Shown one piece after another: positions 43,321 through 53,584 of a stretch of 64,000 bases of DNA (the first letter of the stretch is position 1; every line of letters starts with the position of its first letter). The translations under genes were made by a program, and so were the position numbers. The notes beneath the pieces were generated by a model. It was given only the letters and a program-made list of their open reading frames with translations. It was not told the DNA's origin and ran no database searches. This DNA comes from an uncultured Caldilineaceae bacterium (GTDB taxonomy: Bacteria > Chloroflexota > Anaerolineae > Caldilineales > Caldilineaceae): positions 1 through 64,000 of the forward strand of contig CATOTS010000017.1 of NCBI GenBank assembly GCA_951813625.1, written 5' to 3'.

Positions 43321-45657
43321 TCAGCGTTTGAGAAACGCCGCCAATTTCTGGAAGAGCTTCGAGGCCCCCATGGCCCTGTAGCCAGGGCGCAGGCTAACCT
43401 CGACCGCGCAGGCCTTGAGTTCGGGCTCGAGTGAGAGGGGATCGACTGCGGCGAGCGTAAGGTTGTTGGCAGCGCTTAGCGGGCCCGCCATGCGTCCCCA
43501 ATGAAAGGGCATGAAGCAGGCGCCCGGGCGGATCTTGTCTGTAACACGCGCTTTGGCCCAGACGGCGCCTCTGCGTGAGCGAATCTCCACCACATCCTCG
43601 TTTTCAATCTGACGCCGCACCGCATCGATTGGGTGAATCTCCAGAAATGGTTCGCGTGCGCCTTTGAGCAGGCTTTCCGATTTGCCCGTGCGCGTCATCG
43701 TGTGCCACTGGTTGCGCACGCGGCCGGTGGTCAGGAGCAGGGGGAATCTTCTGTTAGGCAGTTCGGCGGGCGGCACGAACTCAGGCGCGTGAAACGTTGC
43801 TTTGCCATCAGCGGTGGCAAAAGTCTTGCGGTCTTCACCACCGTCGACTGTCGCATCAACCCCTTCGAAACCGCTATCGGAGCCACGCGAGGACGCCTCA
43901 GTCGAGCTGGACTGGTCTTCGTGTAGACCTGAGTAGAGTCTGACGGTGCCCGGATGTTCGCAATTGGGGACCGGCCACTGAAGCGGCCCTTCCGTCCGCA
44001 GACGTTGGTAGTTGACACCGCTGTAGTCGCACATGCGTCCCCTGGTCAACTGTGTAAACTCGTCGAAGACCGCAGCGGATGACTCGTAGGCGAAATCTTC
44101 CGCAAAGCCCATTGCCGCGGCCACATCGGCCAGAATTCGCCAATCCGGCTTTGCCTGACCGACGGGGTCCACAATGCGCGGCAGGTACGTGATGCGACGC
44201 TCCGAATTGGTCATCACTCCTTCGCGTTCGGACCACTGGGCGGCCGGCAGGAGCACGTGGGCATAGCGGGTTGTGTCGGTCGGGTGGTAGGCGTCGGTCA
44301 CAATCAGCAGATCGAGCTTTTTCATCGCGGCTTCGACAACGTCGATATTCGGCATGGAAACGAGGGGATTCGTACACATGATCCACATCGCCTTTATCTC
44401 GCCCCTGGCCGCGGCTTCGAACATGTCGACTGCGGCCAGACCGGGTCTGGCGGCGATGCGGCCCGGCGGCGTCTGCCAGAAGCGTTCGACCTCCCGTCGT
44501 TGCTGCCGGTTGGCGATTGAGCGATAACCGGGCAGCAGGTGGGAAAGTCCGCCGGCTTCACGCCCTCCCATGGCGTTCGGCTGGCCGGTTAGAGAAAAGG
44601 GTCCGCTACCCGGGCGGCCGATCTGTCCGGTGGCGAGGTGCAGATTGATGACCGCCTGGTTCTTGGCCACGCCGTTAACACTCTGGTTCAGTCCCATGCT
44701 CCAGAAGGAGAGCGCGCCTTTTGCCGCCCCAAACAGCCGTGCCGCCTCGATTAGGTCACTCTCGGGGACGTCGCAGACCCGGGCCGCGTCTGCGGTCGAA
44801 ACCTGGCGGGCCGCGTTCAGCAGAGGACCGTACCCGTTGGTATGCTCTGAGATGAATTCGCGGTCGATTCTCTCTTCGCTGTCCAAGAGTGACAGCATCG
44901 CGTTGAGCAGCACAACATCGGTGCCAGGCCGAATTGGCAGAAAGAGATCGGCGATGGCCGCCGTTCGTGTTTCTCTGGGGTCGACCACGATCACCTTGAC
45001 GCTGTCGGGGTCCCGTTTCTTGCGGCGTTTTATCCGATTGAAGAGGACCGGATGGCAATCGGCTGTGTTGGTGCCGATCAGGAAGAAGAGGTCGGCGCGG
45101 TCGATGTCCTCGTAGGCCGGCGGCGGGCCATCCGAGCCAAGCGCGGAGACGTAGCCCACGACGGCGGAGGCCATGCAGAGGCGGGAATTGGCGTCGAAAT
45201 TGTTGGAGCCGATGAAGCCTTTGAGCAGCTTGTTGGCAATGTAGTAGTCTTCGGTTGTGAACTGGCCGGAGCCGTAAAACGCCACCGATTCGGGGCCATG
45301 CTGCCGGACAATTCGCGTGAGGCTTTCCGCGATGTGGGATGTAGCACGATCCCACGGAACGCTTTCTAACTCGTTGCCGGCAGGGGGCGCGCCGTTGTTG
45401 CTTGCCGGCGTCCGCATCATCGGCTCGCGGATGCGGTCCGCGGTGTCGAGCGCGGCCGGCAGGTGGATCGGCTTGAGGCAGAGATCACCCAGGGAAGAGG
45501 GGTGATCTGGATCGCCCAGGACCTTGGCAACCTTGCCGTCTTGGGTGCCGACACGCAAGCCGCAGCCGACCCCGCAATACGGGCAGTATGTGTTGTGCCA
45601 GCGGTCGATCCGGGCGCTGGCTGTGCTATTTCGGGTAGTGACCTTTCGAGTGGTCAT
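43321..45657 (-). CDS. nasA: Assimilatory nitrate reductase catalytic subunit (molybdopterin, [4Fe-4S])
   Basis: A 778-residue bis-MGD molybdenum enzyme, third gene of the nitrate assimilation operon. The N-terminal cluster motif CPYCGVGCGLRVG (about residues 25-37) plus GDLCLK supplies the four cysteines of the [4Fe-4S] centre. GSGQFTTEDYYIANKLLKGF and LCMASAVVGY follow; the latter region carries the active-site Cys. The C-terminal MopB domain contains GRVRNQWHTMTRTGKS. It reduces nitrate to nitrite in the cytosol, probably with ferredoxin. ATG 45657 is preferred; TTG 45702 is in frame but lacks a ribosome site. Confidence 0.88.
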   Translation of the reverse strand: MTTRKVTTRNSTASARIDRWHNTYCPYCGVGCGLRVGTQDGKVAKVLGDPDHPSSLGDLCLKPIHLPAALDTADRIREPMMRTPASNNGAPPAGNELESVPWDRATSHIAESLTRIVRQHGPESVAFYGSGQFTTEDYYIANKLLKGFIGSNNFDANSRLCMASAVVGYVSALGSDGPPPAYEDIDRADLFFLIGTNTADCHPVLFNRIKRRKKRDPDSVKVIVVDPRETRTAAIADLFLPIRPGTDVVLLNAMLSLLDSEERIDREFISEHTNGYGPLLNAARQVSTADAARVCDVPESDLIEAARLFGAAKGALSFWSMGLNQSVNGVAKNQAVINLHLATGQIGRPGSGPFSLTGQPNAMGGREAGGLSHLLPGYRSIANRQQRREVERFWQTPPGRIAARPGLAAVDMFEAAARGEIKAMWIMCTNPLVSMPNIDVVEAAMKKLDLLIVTDAYHPTDTTRYAHVLLPAAQWSEREGVMTNSERRITYLPRIVDPVGQAKPDWRILADVAAAMGFAEDFAYESSAAVFDEFTQLTRGRMCDYSGVNYQRLRTEGPLQWPVPNCEHPGTVRLYSGLHEDQSSSTEASSRGSDSGFEGVDATVDGGEDRKTFATADGKATFHAPEFVPPAELPNRRFPLLLTTGRVRNQWHTMTRTGKSESLLKGAREPFLEIHPIDAVRRQIENEDVVEIRSRRGAVWAKARVTDKIRPGACFMPFHWGRMAGPLSAANNLTLAAVDPLSLEPELKACAVEVSLRPGYRAMGASKLFQKLAAFLKR

Positions 45658-45754
45658 GGGCGTCTCGTATGTTGTTGCCGGCCTCTCCTGGGCGCCGTCC
45701 AAGGAAGGGATCCGGTGACGACTAAGGAATCAGACCGGCGAGTGGCGCATGTGA

Positions 45755-47104
45755 TCAGTTAGCGCCTGAAAGGACGGAATCGCCGGCCACGGCCAGACGG
45801 CCGGCGACCTCCTCGGCAGCGGCCTTCTCCTCGCGTTCGGAGAATCGAACCATGAACGCCATGAAGGCGCAGGCCACTACCAGAATGCCGAGGATCAGGT
45901 AGGACTGGCCGTACAGGGCCGCTTCGCGTCTGAAGAGGAAGCCGGCCAACATCGCGCCAAAGTTGCCGCCGGCGCCGACAATCCCGGCTGTGGCGCCCAA
46001 CGCCCGTTTATTGATGAAGGGAACGATTGCGAAGGTCGCCCCTTCGGACATCTGGACAAAGAGGCTGAAGATGATCAGCGCGGGAATCGCCAGCGCGAGG
46101 ACTCCCATCGAGGCGAAGAGTACCAGCGCCACACCTTCGAGAATGAGGCAGACAAAGAGGAACAGAACCCGTCCTCTCAGACCGCCGCTGCGGTTGATAA
46201 AGTCACTGAATACACCGCCCATCGAGCGGGCAAAGAGGTTCATCAGGCCGAACAGGCTGGCGATCAGACCGGCGGTTGCCAGGTTCAACTCGAAGCGATT
46301 GAAAAAGTAGAGGGCAGCCGTACCGTTGATCGTCAGTTCGATGCCGAAGCAGGCAGCGTAGATGAAGAATAGCGCTATCACGCGCGGATCTCTGATCGCC
46401 TCCTTGAAGGTGCCGCGTGTATCACTCGCCGGGGGCATTTCGCCGCGTGCTCGTAGTTCAGTGTAGTTGCCATTGGGCGCGTCCTGAGTCAGGAACCAGT
46501 AGGCGGCCGCGGTGACGAGCATGGCAAGACCCGGCAGCACCATTGCAACGCGCCAGCCCAAGGCCGCGGGGACAAAGGACAGCGCGGCGGCAAGGACCAG
46601 GGGCATCACGGCCTGGGTCACGCCGCCCCCAAGATTGCCCCAGCCCGCGGTCGTAGCGTTGGCCGTGCCGACGACATTGGGGGCAAACATGACGCTGGTG
46701 TGGTACTGGGTGATGACAAAGGAGGCGCCGATCGTGCCGATCAAGACGCGAGCGATGATGAACTGGGTGGGGGTCTGCGCCAGGCCGATGCTCATTACCG
46801 GCGCCGAGCCCAGCAGGAGCAGCACCGTGTAAACTTTGCGCGCGCCGAAGCGGGCGCACATCGGGCCGATCAGAAGGCGGGCGACGATCGTCAAGGAGAC
46901 GGCGGCGATGACGGAGTTCCCCACGTGGGCGGGGGTCAGTCCGAGCGCGGCAATCGCTCCATTGTCTCCTTTCATCAGCGGAACGACGCCAAACCAGCCA
47001 AAGAAGCAGAGGAAGAACGCAAACCAGGAGACGTGAAAGGCCCGCATCTGGGGCGTGTTGAAGCAGAAGAGATCGATCTTGGTCGCCTTGTTTTTGAAAT
47101 CCAC
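45755..47104 (-). CDS. narK: Nitrate/nitrite MFS transporter (NarK/NasA type)
   Basis: A 449-residue 12-helix transporter. The conserved NNP signatures are seen as FHVSWFAFFLCFFGWFGVVP (helix 1), RLLIGPMCARFGARKVYTVL (after helix 2), and GWGNLGGGVTQAVMP (nitrate signature, helix 5). A second GAGGNFGAMLAGF in helix 11 matches NNP proteins. It imports nitrate (possibly exchanging nitrite). It lies between nirA and nasA, with 36 bp and 97 bp spacers. Confidence 0.9.
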   Translation of the reverse strand: MDFKNKATKIDLFCFNTPQMRAFHVSWFAFFLCFFGWFGVVPLMKGDNGAIAALGLTPAHVGNSVIAAVSLTIVARLLIGPMCARFGARKVYTVLLLLGSAPVMSIGLAQTPTQFIIARVLIGTIGASFVITQYHTSVMFAPNVVGTANATTAGWGNLGGGVTQAVMPLVLAAALSFVPAALGWRVAMVLPGLAMLVTAAAYWFLTQDAPNGNYTELRARGEMPPASDTRGTFKEAIRDPRVIALFFIYAACFGIELTINGTAALYFFNRFELNLATAGLIASLFGLMNLFARSMGGVFSDFINRSGGLRGRVLFLFVCLILEGVALVLFASMGVLALAIPALIIFSLFVQMSEGATFAIVPFINKRALGATAGIVGAGGNFGAMLAGFLFRREAALYGQSYLILGILVVACAFMAFMVRFSEREEKAAAEEVAGRLAVAGDSVLSGAN

Positions 47105-47140
47105 GTGGAGAGTCTCCTTACGGCTGGTCCGGAACCCGGG

Positions 47141-48754
47141 CTAGATTGCCGGTGCGGCCAGAGGCGTTTTTGCGCCGTAGCGAGAGGCGATGGCCTCCGC
47201 CAGAAGTTCGGCTGTCTCTTCAATGCTGGCCTTGCTATGGATCTCATCGCCCAGCCTGGCATTCTCACCCGCACGGCCGCCGCCGAAAATGTTGAACCCG
47301 TCGATCACAGATCCGTCCTGGCGCAGACGAGTGGCCTCCAGCCCGATTTCGGACAGCCGGTGGCGGCCACAGGCGTGAACGCAGCCAGAGACGTTGAGGC
47401 GCACAACTTTGTCGCGGTCGGGCAGCCGCTGCTCCAACTTGCGTGCGATTGCCAGGGAGATGCCCTTGGTGTCGTTGAGCGCGAAGTGGCAGTGGTCGAT
47501 TCCGGTACATGTGACCAGGCCGCGCACGACACCGGATGGCTCCGGGCTCCACTCTTCGAGCAACGGCTCGGCCAGAAGTCCGCTGAGCTTCTGATTGGGC
47601 ACGTTGGGGATGATCGCGTTCTGATCGTTTGTAAGGCGCACTTCGCGGCTGCCGTATTTTTCGGCAAGACTGGCGAGCGCAAAGAGCTGTTCGGCCGTGA
47701 CGCGCCCTGTGGGCACGACCAATCCGACATAGCTCAAGCCGTCCTGGACCTGGGGATGGACGCCCACGTGGTCCTGCTCGAGTGGATCGGGTTCGGCGTA
47801 GAGCCGGCAGTCGCCCGCAGACGGAAGAGCCTCGCCAAGGGCAGTCGTCACTTCGTCGCGGAATCGCGCCATACCCCACCTGTCGATCAGGTACCACATG
47901 CGCGCTTTGCCGCGGACCGAACGGTCTCCGTGGTCGCGGAAGACGGCTAGAATGGCGCGGCAGAGCGGCGTAACCTGCGAGGGGCGCACGAATGCGTCGA
48001 GCGGGACCGCGAGATGTGGATTTCGGCTCCCCATGTGGCCGCCAACGACGACATTGAATCCGGGCACAGGGCGGCCGCCCATCCGTCCAATGGCCGGCGT
48101 CATGCCGATGTCGTTGCTCTGGGCGTGCGTGCAGTCCAGCCGGCAGCCGTTTATCGAAATGTTGAATTTGCGGGGAATGTTTTCAAACGCCGGTCCAAGG
48201 AGTGAAAGCGCCGTCGCCGTTGTCAACTGACCGGTGGCAAGCAGCTCGTGGCGGGTAAGGCCGGTCAGCGGGCAGCCGGTCACATTGCGGAAGTTGTCCA
48301 TTCCGGTCTGTTCGGCGCCGAGCCCGACCGATTGCAAAGTCTCGATGATCTTGGGCATCGATTCAATTGTGATCCAGCGCATTTGTATATTCTGGCGCGT
48401 GGTGAAGTCGCCCACGCCGCGACCATAGTCGCGTGCGAGAGCGGCGATTGCGCGCAGCTGGGTTGAATTGATGATTCCGTTTGAGATGCGCAACCGCAGC
48501 ATGAAGTAGCCGGGCGTCTGCTTCCGGTAAAAGAATCCATGCCACTTGAAGAGGTCGTAGTATTCGGGTGGGATGGCCTCGAAGCCTTCATCCGCCCAGC
48601 GGTAGATGTCGTGAATGAGGCTGAGGGGACTCTTTTTGAGTTTGAGAAGTTCAACTTTGTTCAGTTTGGGCCTGCCGTTTGTGCTGCCTTTTCCGTTGTT
48701 TCGCAAGGAAGCAGGCGGGCCGGGCATTGCACCGTTTGCAGTTGTTTTCGTCAC
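47141..48754 (-). CDS. nirA: Ferredoxin-nitrite reductase (siroheme, [4Fe-4S])
   Basis: A 537-residue nitrite/sulfite reductase, first gene of the operon. The C-x5-C (CTGIDHC) and C-x3-C (GCVHACG) cysteines bind the [4Fe-4S]/siroheme pair. GYFMLRLRISNGIINSTQLR and GDFTTRQNIQMRW are NirA-type substrate/siroheme segments. It reduces nitrite to ammonium with six electrons from ferredoxin. GTG 48754 is favoured because GGGAG lies upstream; ATG 48727 is the alternative. With narK and nasA this gives a complete uptake-to-ammonium route. Confidence 0.88.
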   Translation of the reverse strand: MTKTTANGAMPGPPASLRNNGKGSTNGRPKLNKVELLKLKKSPLSLIHDIYRWADEGFEAIPPEYYDLFKWHGFFYRKQTPGYFMLRLRISNGIINSTQLRAIAALARDYGRGVGDFTTRQNIQMRWITIESMPKIIETLQSVGLGAEQTGMDNFRNVTGCPLTGLTRHELLATGQLTTATALSLLGPAFENIPRKFNISINGCRLDCTHAQSNDIGMTPAIGRMGGRPVPGFNVVVGGHMGSRNPHLAVPLDAFVRPSQVTPLCRAILAVFRDHGDRSVRGKARMWYLIDRWGMARFRDEVTTALGEALPSAGDCRLYAEPDPLEQDHVGVHPQVQDGLSYVGLVVPTGRVTAEQLFALASLAEKYGSREVRLTNDQNAIIPNVPNQKLSGLLAEPLLEEWSPEPSGVVRGLVTCTGIDHCHFALNDTKGISLAIARKLEQRLPDRDKVVRLNVSGCVHACGRHRLSEIGLEATRLRQDGSVIDGFNIFGGGRAGENARLGDEIHSKASIEETAELLAEAIASRYGAKTPLAAPAI

Positions 48755-49390
48755 TGGATCCAACTCCCTCTTCGGTGGAATTCCGATTCGTACGATGCAA
48801 GGATATGGCAGCATCGAAACGGGCGAAACTGCCAAGTTAGCCAAAACCGGAACGCGTTTTATGTGCGAAACGCACAAATATCCTCTGATCTTCCGCGATG
48901 GTTGCGAACTCATCGTGGAAATCCAGCACTTTCTCTCCAGGATTTTGTACAATATGCCCAAATAGAGAGCGCGATGCAATTTTGCCCTCTAGGAATGCAG
49001 GCCGAATATCGGGCGCTTTCTTCACCGCTTTGGTGTCTTTATCCGGATGCACAGTCAGCTTGCAGCCCATTTGTCCCGAGTGAAAAGCTGTCCTGGAAAC
49101 GCGCCCAGCCAGGCATCCGAATCAGCTGCAATTCTGACCCGGCGCAATGGACTGACGTTTCCCCCGCGTCGGCCGGTTCGAAATCCACGGACGCTAGGCA
49201 TGCGCCGTGAAGGAACTGGATGTAGGCAGAGGGTATTTCCAGAGGAGGGCTCTAAGACGGTGCGCCGGCGAATGGTCTCTCTGTGCGCTGGGCGCTGGCG
49301 CGGTAATCTCCGGGGACTTTTCGGCTGGAACTTCGGTCTGTCTGTGGACGGGTTCGGCGGGTTGGCGATCGCCACATTCATTGTGGCAAT
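48755..49390. other. Non-coding stretch upstream of nirA
   Basis: About 640 bp without a supported gene; several short frames are present but none has a family or a convincing ribosome site. It should contain the nirA promoter and any nitrogen-responsive operator. No clear NtcA- or FNR-type palindrome was recognised by eye. Confidence 0.45.
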
Positions 49391-49701
49391 GTAACTACTC
49401 GGCCGCAATCAGTCTGCGACCCTGTATGAGGCGCGCGAAGGCGCCTTCTCTCTCCTTGCTTGTTGGACGGTCGGGCCTGCGGCCCTCCCTTGTGCGGGGG
49501 GACTCCCCCCGCAACGCCCCCCTCCAAAACCAGCACTCACCGACGTTGCGTCGTATTCCCAAAAGTGTTCCCAACAGTGTTCCCAACAGTGCGGCCCGGC
49601 CAACGTGGCGGCTGCCAACCGAATACACCCTCAGATAATCTGAACGGCGGCGGGGATGGAAGACTGGTCGAGACAGAGGCTGTATGTCGCTTGGCAGTTA
49701 C
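49391..49701. repeat. MITE-like repeat A2 with 59-bp core
   Basis: Second copy of the element at 4649-4955. It begins GTAACTACTCGGCC and ends (reverse complement) GTAACTGCCAAGCGAC. The core is at 49465-49523, with TGC instead of TTC in the small hairpin loop. Its right half carries a 12-bp tandem duplication AGTGTTCCCAAC at 49564-49587 that is absent from A1. No target duplication flanks it. Confidence 0.7.
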
Positions 49702-49837
49702 CTTTCGCGATAGTATTCGGGGAAGGAATTGGGACGTCAGTGCTGGCGCTGGCTGCTGAGGGCGGTCTGGTGGCCAGCCTTCGCACAATCGCCTACGCAT
49801 AAGATAAGGCCGCAACATAGGCTCGCTCTCTCGTTCT

Positions 49838-50362
49838 GGCTACTTCCCGCAGTGGTTTCAGTTACGCTGCCCGGTCGCCAGACGTTCCATGTAGCTTTGA
49901 TCGACGGCGCGGCATTTGGCTACTGCGTGGCAATTGGCTACTGCGTGGCACTGCTGAACGCGTTTGGAAAGGGCTGGTTTGGTGAAGAGGCGCCTGTCGG
50001 GGCGATGCTGTTGAACATGGCGGCATTCGGCGCAATGACCGCCTACGTTTTGCAAGTGATTGCACTCATGCGGTTGCGGCAACGGTTTCCGGCGATCGAG
50101 CGTCCCTGCGTCAGCCCGCTAGGGAACGCCGGCGCGATCGCGGTGGGCATCATTGCTCTGGGTACGCCATTCGTGCTCTTTCTCAACCCCGGCCACAGGC
50201 TTGGCTCCTATGGCTGCGCCCTCTGGTAAGCGGAGGGTCTGCTCTACTTTGGGCTCTTTGGGGGCAAGATACTCGACTTCTCGTCGGTAGAGGAGTTCGC
50301 GCTCAGGGATTCCTCGCGTGCAGACACCTGGCCGTCGACGCGGGCAATCCCAGTCAAGACAG
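49838..50362 (+). pseudogene. Amino-acid/ethanolamine permease, C-terminal pseudogene
   Basis: Encodes the last helices of an APC-superfamily permease (VGAMLLNMAAFGAMTAYVLQ, then RFPAIERPCVSPLGNAGAIA and FLNPGHRLGSYGCALW). An in-frame TAA at 50227-50229 interrupts it; the frame continues AEGLLYFGLFGGKILDFSS as expected for this family, so the stop is a mutation. The N-terminal two thirds of the transporter is absent. A 17-bp direct repeat (GGCTACTGCGTGGCAAT type) lies near 49917-49951. Confidence 0.7.
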
Positions 50363-50364
50363 TT

Positions 50365-51548
50365 CTACTGATAACGCCGCAGGATGCGGCGTGCGACGCT
50401 CATCTTGTGGACCTCGTCGGGGCCGTCATAGATGCGGGAAGCGCGCTCGTGGCGATACCAGTATGCGATGGGCGTGTCGTCGCTCATCCCCAGGCCGCCG
50501 AGCGTCTGCAAGGCCCTGTCCAACACGCGCATCAGGACCTCGGCCGCGAAGAACTTGATCAGCGAGATCTCATCTCTGGCAGCGTAGATGCCCTCGTTGT
50601 CGATTTTGTGGGCGGTTTCGAGCACCATCAGGCGCGCGGCGTTGATCTCCGCGCGGGACTCGGCGATCCACGCCTGCACCATCCCCTGGCCGCCGAGGTG
50701 ACGGCCCGGCGCGACTTCGCGCCGCGCGGCGCGGCTGCACATGATGTCGAAGGCGCGTTCACAGATGCCGATCCAGCGCATGCAGTGGTGGATGCGGCCG
50801 GGGCCGAGCCGCAATTGCGCAAGGGCGAACCCCTTGCCCTCCTCGCCGATCAGATTCTCCACCGGCACGCGCACATCTTCGAACCAGACCTCGGCGTGGC
50901 TGTTCCAGCCGCCGTGCGCCTCGCCCATGACGGAAATGTTGCGCTCGATATGGAAGCCCGGCGTGTCCAACGGCACGATGATCTGGCTGGCGCGCGCATG
51001 GCGGCTTTCGGCATCAGGATCTGTAACTGCCATGACGACGGCAAAGGCTGCCCCTTCCGCGGCCGTGATGAACCACTTGTGGCCGTTTATCACGTACTCG
51101 TTGCCTTCGCGCGCCGCAGTTGTGCTCATCCAGGTCGGGTTGGAGCCGGCGTGCTCCGGTTCGGTCATGGCAAAACAGGAACGGACCTCGCCGCGGGCGA
51201 GAGGCTGCAGAAAGCGCTCCCGCTGGGCCTCGGTTCCCGCATGAACAAGCAGCTCCATGTTTCCCATGTCGGGCGCTTGGCAGCCGAAGACGTAGTGCCC
51301 GCCGGGTGTCCGGCCCAGGACTTCGCTGACGCGTCCGAACTCGGCCAGTGTCAGCCCCTGCCCCCCATACGCCTCCGGCAGCGCCAGCCCCCACAAGCCG
51401 GCCTCCTTGACGACCTCTCGCTTCTGATTGAAGAGCGGCTCAACCTCGGCCCAGGGGCTGCTGATCAGCAGCTTCTCCATCGGATGACCTCGGCGTCGAT
51501 GAGTTGACGTACCCGGGGCAAGAGATTGGAAAGTCTGTCGGTCGTCAT
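50365..51548 (-). pseudogene. Acyl-CoA dehydrogenase, frameshifted near the start
   Basis: FAD-dependent acyl-CoA dehydrogenase of about 394 residues. Signatures include CFAMTEPEHAGSNPTWM (FAD/substrate), GHKWFITAAEGA, and the C-terminal QTLGGLGMSDDTPIAYWYR and ASRIYDGPDEVHKMSVARRI. The normal start MTTDRLSNLLPRVRQLIDAEVI (ATG 51548, after GGGGAG) is in one frame, and IPMEKLLISSPWAE continues in another. One missing C near 51481 explains the shift. An in-frame internal ATG at 51480 could still give a protein lacking the first ~24 residues. Confidence 0.8.
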
Positions 51549-51632
51549 TGGGCGCTCCCCTTTTCCGCTGTCCGTAACTGTTCGGCCTGAAGCTTATCCC
51601 GGAAGTGTGCGGCCGGACCCGCCCAGGCATCG

Positions 51633-52416
51633 CTACGCGCCCAGCCCTGCATCGACCCACTGGCCGCCGTCCACCAGAAATGTGCCTCCGGTCGTGAAAC
51701 TGCTGGCGTCCGAGGCGAGGTAGAGCGCGATGCCGGTGAGTTCGCTGCTCTCCGCAATCCGTTTTTGGGGAATCGTGCGCAACACCGCCTTGTTTAAGGC
51801 GGCGTCTTGCCAAACGGCGCGGCTGAAGGCGGTTTTCACATAGCCGGGCGCGATCGCGTTTACCTGGATGCCGTCATTGGCCAGCTCCGCGGCCAGCACT
51901 TCGGTCAACATCAGGACAGCGGCTTTGCTGACACCGTAGACGCCCATGCCGGGTTGGGGTCGCTTGCCGGCGATGGAAGCTACGTTGATAATCCTGCCGC
52001 CGCCGCGTCTGATCATCTCCGCGCTGCAGGCTTTGCCACGCGGAAGTAGCCGACAGGTTGACATCGAGGATCTTGTGCCAGTGGCTTTCCTCGGCGGAGA
52101 GGATCGGACCGAAGTGGGGGTTGGTGGCGGCATTGTTGACGAGGATGTCGATGCCGCCGAAGGCTCCGACGGCCTGTTGAATGAGTGCGTCTATGGCGCC
52201 ACTGTCGCCGGTATGTGCGGCCACGGCCAGCGCGCTGCCGCCACCGGACCGGATTGAGCCGGCCACCTCGTCGAGCGCCTCCTGCTTGCGGCTGCCGAGA
52301 ACGACGGCCGCGCCCATCGCGGCGTAGCAACGGGCGATGGCTGCGCCGATGCCCCTCGAAGCCCCGGTGACTACGGCGACTTTGCCCGTCAGATCGAAAC
52401 TGGGAAGTTGGGTCAA
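51633..52416 (-). pseudogene. Short-chain dehydrogenase/reductase with two frameshifts
   Basis: SDR of the FabG/glucose-dehydrogenase type, about 260 residues. [12 protein letters not shown] (cofactor loop), [13 protein letters not shown], and, after the shifts, the catalytic Y-x3-K as [13 protein letters not shown] are clear. The segment NLSG-YFRVAK-ACSAEM is spread over three frames; two single G deletions, near 52050 and near 52030, restore it. TTG 52416 follows GGGAG. The C-terminus [17 protein letters not shown] is intact. Likely either a decayed gene or two sequencing errors. Confidence 0.8.
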
Positions 52417-52541
52417 CTGATCGCTCCCGGCGAGGCCTGCCGTCAAGGAAAGTTCGTTCCTGGAATGGGAAGTCGCACCCAGTATAGCATCTGGACACGC
52501 CCGCGACAATCAATCTGCGAACTTGGGAGCCCGAGCGATTC

Positions 52542-53391
52542 TCATCGCCGGCCGTAGATCAGTGCCGGATCCAGGACCGACTTTTCGTTGTTGAGTTCGT
52601 CGGTCAGGATGCCGTCGCGCAGCGGCATGCAGCGATCGCTTGTCAAGAGGAACAGGCGCGGATCTTGTCGGTATTGCGCCAAGCAAGTCGAAGGCGTCGC
52701 GTGCACGGAAGAGGCGCGCAACGGCGTTTCCGACATTGCCCACTCGTACAAGTCCGCGTTCTTCAAGCAGATTCCCCAGCTTGTTGAAGTCGTTGCCGAC
52801 GAAGCTCGGTCCGGGGCTGTAGACGAACGTGGGCAGCGGACGAATTGATCCATCCTGCTCGCGGACGCGCGCCTCTACATTGCGCCAGCTGCGGTAACGG
52901 ACCTGTACAAGCTGCTCCAGCAGATGGAAGTAGGTGCAACGCAGGTAAGGTACGCCCAACAACAATATGTGGGCATCCAGATCATGCAGCTTCCAGAATG
53001 GACCGTCGGCTGCCCACGCCGACGGCCCGTGAAAGGCAGCGATCTCCTCAGCGTGAACGCCCAGGGCGGCAACCGAGTGGAGCAGATGGCAGCTCCGCCG
53101 CGCCCCTGCTCTTGTCCGTGTCTCCTCGGTGATACGGCCCATTTCCGAGGGATCGCCCGCCGGGTCGAACACAGGGTTGTCGCTCCTGCCATGGATGAAG
53201 GTAAATGTTGGTACGACAAGTGTGCCCGCCGGCCCGAGGACGTCGATAAGGGCATCGACGACGGCAGCGGCGCCGCCCGCAACGTGTCCCATGCTGCTCA
53301 TCGCGCTGTGAACAAATACAGCAGCGCCGGGCGCCAGCCCAAGCGCACGCAAGGCTGCGGCAATCTTCGTTCGCGTCAGTGTGTCTTCCAT
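52542..53391 (-). pseudogene. Aminoglycoside 3-N-acetyltransferase-like protein, frameshifted near C-terminus
   Basis: AAC(3)-fold protein. FVHSAMSSMGHVAGGAAAVV and GTLVVPTFTFIHG are the acetyl-CoA-binding blocks, and LGVPYLRCTYFHLLEQ follows. The frame continues open to 52510, but the family tail (LAQYRQDPRLFLLTSDRCMP) is in the next frame ending at 52542; one extra base near 52680-52686 explains it. Chromosomal members of this family in non-pathogens often have no known antibiotic role. Start ATG 53391. Confidence 0.72.
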
Positions 53392-53584
53392 GTGTTTTCC
53401 GTATGGGGTCGGCATCCGCGCAATTTAGTCCGGACAAGACCTTCCCGTTGTATCCCACAGGGTTTTATCTGTCAATCGAAGACGGCCGTCGCGCAATGGC
53501 GTTTGAGGCGAGTTCAAGAGAGAAGCCAAATGGCAGGCTTGAACAGAATCCGCTCCGTCCGGCCATGAAGTTGCGGGCACAGTC

